Shown: one piece after another, positions 61,856 to 64,000 of the stretch
How the letters are laid out: each line of letters starts with the position of its first letter
Position numbering within the stretch: position 1 is the stretch's first letter
The notes under the pieces: generated by a model
The model's input: the letters and a program-made list of their open reading frames with translations, nothing else
What the model was told of the DNA's origin: nothing
The model's database searches: none
Made by a program: the position numbers and the translations under genes
DNA from: Rhizobium phaseoli
GTDB lineage: Bacteria; Pseudomonadota; Alphaproteobacteria; Rhizobiales; Rhizobiaceae
Assembly: GCF_003985125.1 (NCBI RefSeq)
Contig: NZ_ML133573.1
Span: 62,001-126,000, forward strand
Length of the DNA stretch: 64,000 bases
Direction: 5' to 3'

Positions 61856-63580
61856 ATGGACAACACCACCAGCCGATCCTCCGCAGGTGCCAAGGGCATG
61901 CCCGATGCCGCGGCGAAGTACCGGCCCTATCCGCAAGTAAGCATTCCCGACCGCACCTGGCCGACCAAGACAATCACCAAGGCGCCTGTCTGGTGCTCGG
62001 TGGACCTGCGCGACGGCAACCAGGCGCTCGTCGATCCGATGGGCCATGACCGCAAGGCGCGCATGTTCCATCTGCTGCTGGAGATGGGTTTCAAGGAAAT
62101 CGAGATCGGTTTCCCGTCGGCCTCGCAGACCGATTTCGATTTCGCTCGCTGGTGCGTCGAGGAGGGCAATGTTCCGGCAGACGTCTCGCTGCAGGTGCTG
62201 GTGCAGTGCCGGCCTGAACTCATCACCCGCACCTTCGAAGCGCTGGAAGGGGCAAACCGGCCGATCGTTCATTTCTATAACTCGACCAGCGAGTTGCAGC
62301 GTCGCGTCGTCTTCGCCAAGGATGTCCAGGGCATCAAGCAGATCGCCGTCGATGCCGCCAAGATGATTACCGACATGGCCGCCAAGGCCGGCGGCGGCTA
62401 CCGGTTCGAATATTCTCCAGAAAGCTTCACCGGCACTGAGCTCGAGGTGGCACTGGAGATCTGCAATGCGGTCATCGCGGTCGTGAAGCCGACGCCCGAC
62501 AACAAGCTGATCATCAACCTGCCGTCGACCGTCGAGATGGCGACGCCGAACGTCTATGCCGACCAGATCGAATGGATGTGCCGCAATCTCGACAACCGCG
62601 AGAACCTGATCGTTTCGCTGCATCCGCACAACGACCGCGGCACCGGCATCGCCGCCGCCGAGCTGGCCTTGCTGGCGGGCGCCGACCGCGTCGAAGGTAC
62701 GCTGTTCGGCAATGGCGAGCGCACCGGTAATGTCGATGTGGTGACGATGGCGTTGAACATGTTCACGCAGGGCGTCGATCCCGGCATCGACTGCTCGAAC
62801 ATCGAGCGCATCAAGGAGGTTTTCGAATATTCGAACCAGATGGCGATCAGCGAGCGTCACCCTTACGTCGGTGAGCTGGTCTATACGGCCTTCTCCGGGT
62901 CGCACCAGGATGCGATCAACAAGGGCATGAAGGCAGCGCAGGTGGCCAACCATCCCGTCTGGGAAGTGCCTTATCTGCCGATCGATCCGCGCGATGTCGG
63001 CCGCTCCTACGAGGCGATCATCCGCATCAACTCGCAGTCCGGCAAGGGTGGCATCGCCTATATCCTGCAGCAGGATTATGGGCTCAACCTGCCGCGCAAC
63101 CTGCAGGTCGAATTCCGCGAGGACATTCAGCGCATCACCGACGTCGAGGGCAAGGAGCTTCCCTCGAAGCGCATCTACGATCGCTTCATCGAGCGATACG
63201 TGACCCAACCCGAAGCGCGTCTCAAATTCGTCGACCATCACACCTATCCCGATACTGAGCGCAGGGGTCAGCGGATCGTCGCGGCCGAGATATCGGACAA
63301 TGGCGAGATCAAGCGGATCGAAGGCCGCGGTAATGGTCCGATCGACGGCTTCATCAATGCATTGTCGCATTATCTCGGCATCGAAATGTCGGTCGAGGAC
63401 TACTCCGAGCACTCGCTGCAGCACGGCTCGAACGCGGCGGCGATCTCTTACGTCGAGACGTCCTATCCCGGCGGCAAGCTGTTCGGCGCCGGCATCAATA
63501 CCAATATCGTCGCGGCCTCGCTGGAGGCGATCGTCTCGGCGGCCAACCGGGTACTCGACGTGAAGGCCGGCAAGGCCTGA
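61856..63580 (+). CDS. leuA: 2-isopropylmalate synthase
   Basis: Condenses acetyl-CoA with 2-ketoisovalerate, the first committed step of leucine synthesis; 574 residues, the long form. Signatures are VDLRDGNQALVDPM, LEMGFKEIEIGFPSASQTDFDF and the HxH metal site in VSLHPHNDRGTGIAAAELALLAGADRVEGTLFGNGERTGN. The C-terminal regulatory domain (feedback by leucine) runs from about residue 450. GAGGAG at a normal distance supports the ATG at 61856 over one 8 codons upstream. Confidence 0.96.
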   Translation: MDNTTSRSSAGAKGMPDAAAKYRPYPQVSIPDRTWPTKTITKAPVWCSVDLRDGNQALVDPMGHDRKARMFHLLLEMGFKEIEIGFPSASQTDFDFARWCVEEGNVPADVSLQVLVQCRPELITRTFEALEGANRPIVHFYNSTSELQRRVVFAKDVQGIKQIAVDAAKMITDMAAKAGGGYRFEYSPESFTGTELEVALEICNAVIAVVKPTPDNKLIINLPSTVEMATPNVYADQIEWMCRNLDNRENLIVSLHPHNDRGTGIAAAELALLAGADRVEGTLFGNGERTGNVDVVTMALNMFTQGVDPGIDCSNIERIKEVFEYSNQMAISERHPYVGELVYTAFSGSHQDAINKGMKAAQVANHPVWEVPYLPIDPRDVGRSYEAIIRINSQSGKGGIAYILQQDYGLNLPRNLQVEFREDIQRITDVEGKELPSKRIYDRFIERYVTQPEARLKFVDHHTYPDTERRGQRIVAAEISDNGEIKRIEGRGNGPIDGFINALSHYLGIEMSVEDYSEHSLQHGSNAAAISYVETSYPGGKLFGAGINTNIVAASLEAIVSAANRVLDVKAGKA

Positions 63581-63592
63581 TCCGATAGGCTT

Positions 63593-63625
63593 CAGGCCGC
63601 GATCGCTTCGGTGCGGCGCGGCCTG
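63593..63625 (+). terminator. Hairpin downstream of leuA
   Basis: CAGGCCGCG and CGCGGCCTG form a 9-bp perfect stem 12 bases past the leuA stop. No T-tract follows, so it is a weak terminator or an mRNA-stabilising end. Confidence 0.45.
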
Positions 63626-63765
63626 ATGAGGAGATTGGCTTCCTTGAGTCTTCGCTGAGCGCTACCGAAACGCAATGAAAGGCGCGCTCTGATGCTAATG
63701 GTCGATTTCGCCATAGGTTCGCAGCTCCGCTGGCGGTAATCATTCGACACATGCGATAGCCGCCG

Positions 63766-64000
63766 TCAGATCGCCGTGGCGATCTCCATCGCCAGCTGGC
63801 CGAGGGCTGCCTCGGAGGAGGGGCCGGCGAGCACGTAGGAAGTGCCGGCATTGTGCCAGGTCACCAGGCCGATCTCATCTTTGATCGTTTCCTTGAAGTC
63901 GTCGGTTTCCGGTGGCTGCGCATCCTTGCGGAAGCAGATGGAGATGATGTCGCCGTCGGTGTTGGAATAGACGAGCTGACCGACGGGACGGCTGTCGCCG
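63766..64000 (-). CDS. Anti-sigma factor-like protein, C-terminal part (N-terminus outside window)
   Basis: The minus-strand frame is open from base 64000 to a TGA at 63766 and encodes 77 residues: GDSRPVGQLVYSNTDGD, then DEIGLVTWHNAGTSYVLAGP, and a final helix LGQLAMEIATAI. The pattern of a small beta sheet with GxxxYVLxG followed by a C-terminal helix is that of the periplasmic domain of transmembrane anti-sigma factors. The membrane segment and sigma-binding part would lie to the right of the window. Confidence 0.6.
   Translation of the reverse strand, partial: GDSRPVGQLVYSNTDGDIISICFRKDAQPPETDDFKETIKDEIGLVTWHNAGTSYVLAGPSSEAALGQLAMEIATAI

Noticed and set aside
1..64000. tRNA, rRNA, insertion sequences, prophage, CRISPR array or replication origin
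   Set aside because: No cloverleaf with a GTTCRA loop, no transposase, integrase or Cas-like protein, and no regular spaced repeats were seen on either strand.

Overview
The window is chromosomal DNA of a fast-growing rhizobium, most likely the Rhizobium leguminosarum/etli group. The evidence is a set of rhizobial gene arrangements: a bdhA-xdhA-xdhB operon, glnII (eukaryote-type glutamine synthetase) divergent from the 63-codon gstI, choline uptake genes choXWV, a fused trpE(G) preceded by a 14-codon trpL with three Trp codons, an SbmA/BacA peptide transporter, and several GC-rich palindromic intergenic repeats of the type common in Rhizobium. No tRNA, rRNA, insertion sequence, prophage or CRISPR array was seen. 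Coding density is high and the content is mostly core metabolism, transport and regulation.

Layout. 1-4.5 kb: catabolic operon on the minus strand for 3-hydroxybutyrate and purines (bdhA, xdhA, xdhB; the last runs off the left edge). 4.7-12 kb, plus strand: glpK, a DGPF/YCII protein with an ECF42-type sigma factor, an SRPBCC protein, a luciferase-like monooxygenase, map and an MFS transporter. 12-17.5 kb: an AT-richer sbmA/bacA-like gene, a polysaccharide deacetylase, an NnrU-like protein, a TPR membrane protein and der. 17.5-23.9 kb: a divergent OhrR-like regulator and secreted esterase pair, a glycosyltransferase, the glnII/gstI nitrogen-control region, a KdgK-type kinase and a small secreted protein. 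24.2-29.7 kb: a complete five-gene oligopeptide ABC operon. 30-42 kb: alpha-glucosidase, adenine deaminase with the tail of a decayed toxin gene at its 3' end, a Leu/Ile/Val-type binding protein, an HD-GYP protein, an omega-aminotransferase, a NolR-like ArsR regulator, a HugZ-like protein and choXWV. 42-51 kb: tdk, an unknown coiled-coil protein with a DUF2333 protein, a LuxR-type solo regulator, a ClpP-fold periplasmic protein, a YqhA-family protein, fhs and an extensin-like peptidase. 51-64 kb: a haem-type TonB receptor with an iron-response motif, trpL-trpE(G), a DUF2161 protein, a cation diffusion facilitator, queF, a DUF2076 protein, a ClpP-like protease, a BenE-family transporter, a leucine leader peptide with leuA, and the C-terminal part of an anti-sigma-like protein.

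The most informative material is regulatory. An identical bipartite motif, TGTCGG-N17-CGTC, precedes both the DGPF/ECF42 operon and the SRPBCC gene, which suggests a small ECF42 regulon. The trp and leu leader peptides both start about 7 bp after a good -10 box, so both are probably leaderless mRNAs. The glnII-gstI gap carries a near-perfect sigma-54 promoter and two tandem NtrC-like dyads 20 bp apart. A 29-bp operator-like sequence is duplicated between the OhrR-like gene and the esterase. All assignments come from reading the sequence and from recalled family knowledge; no database search was run.
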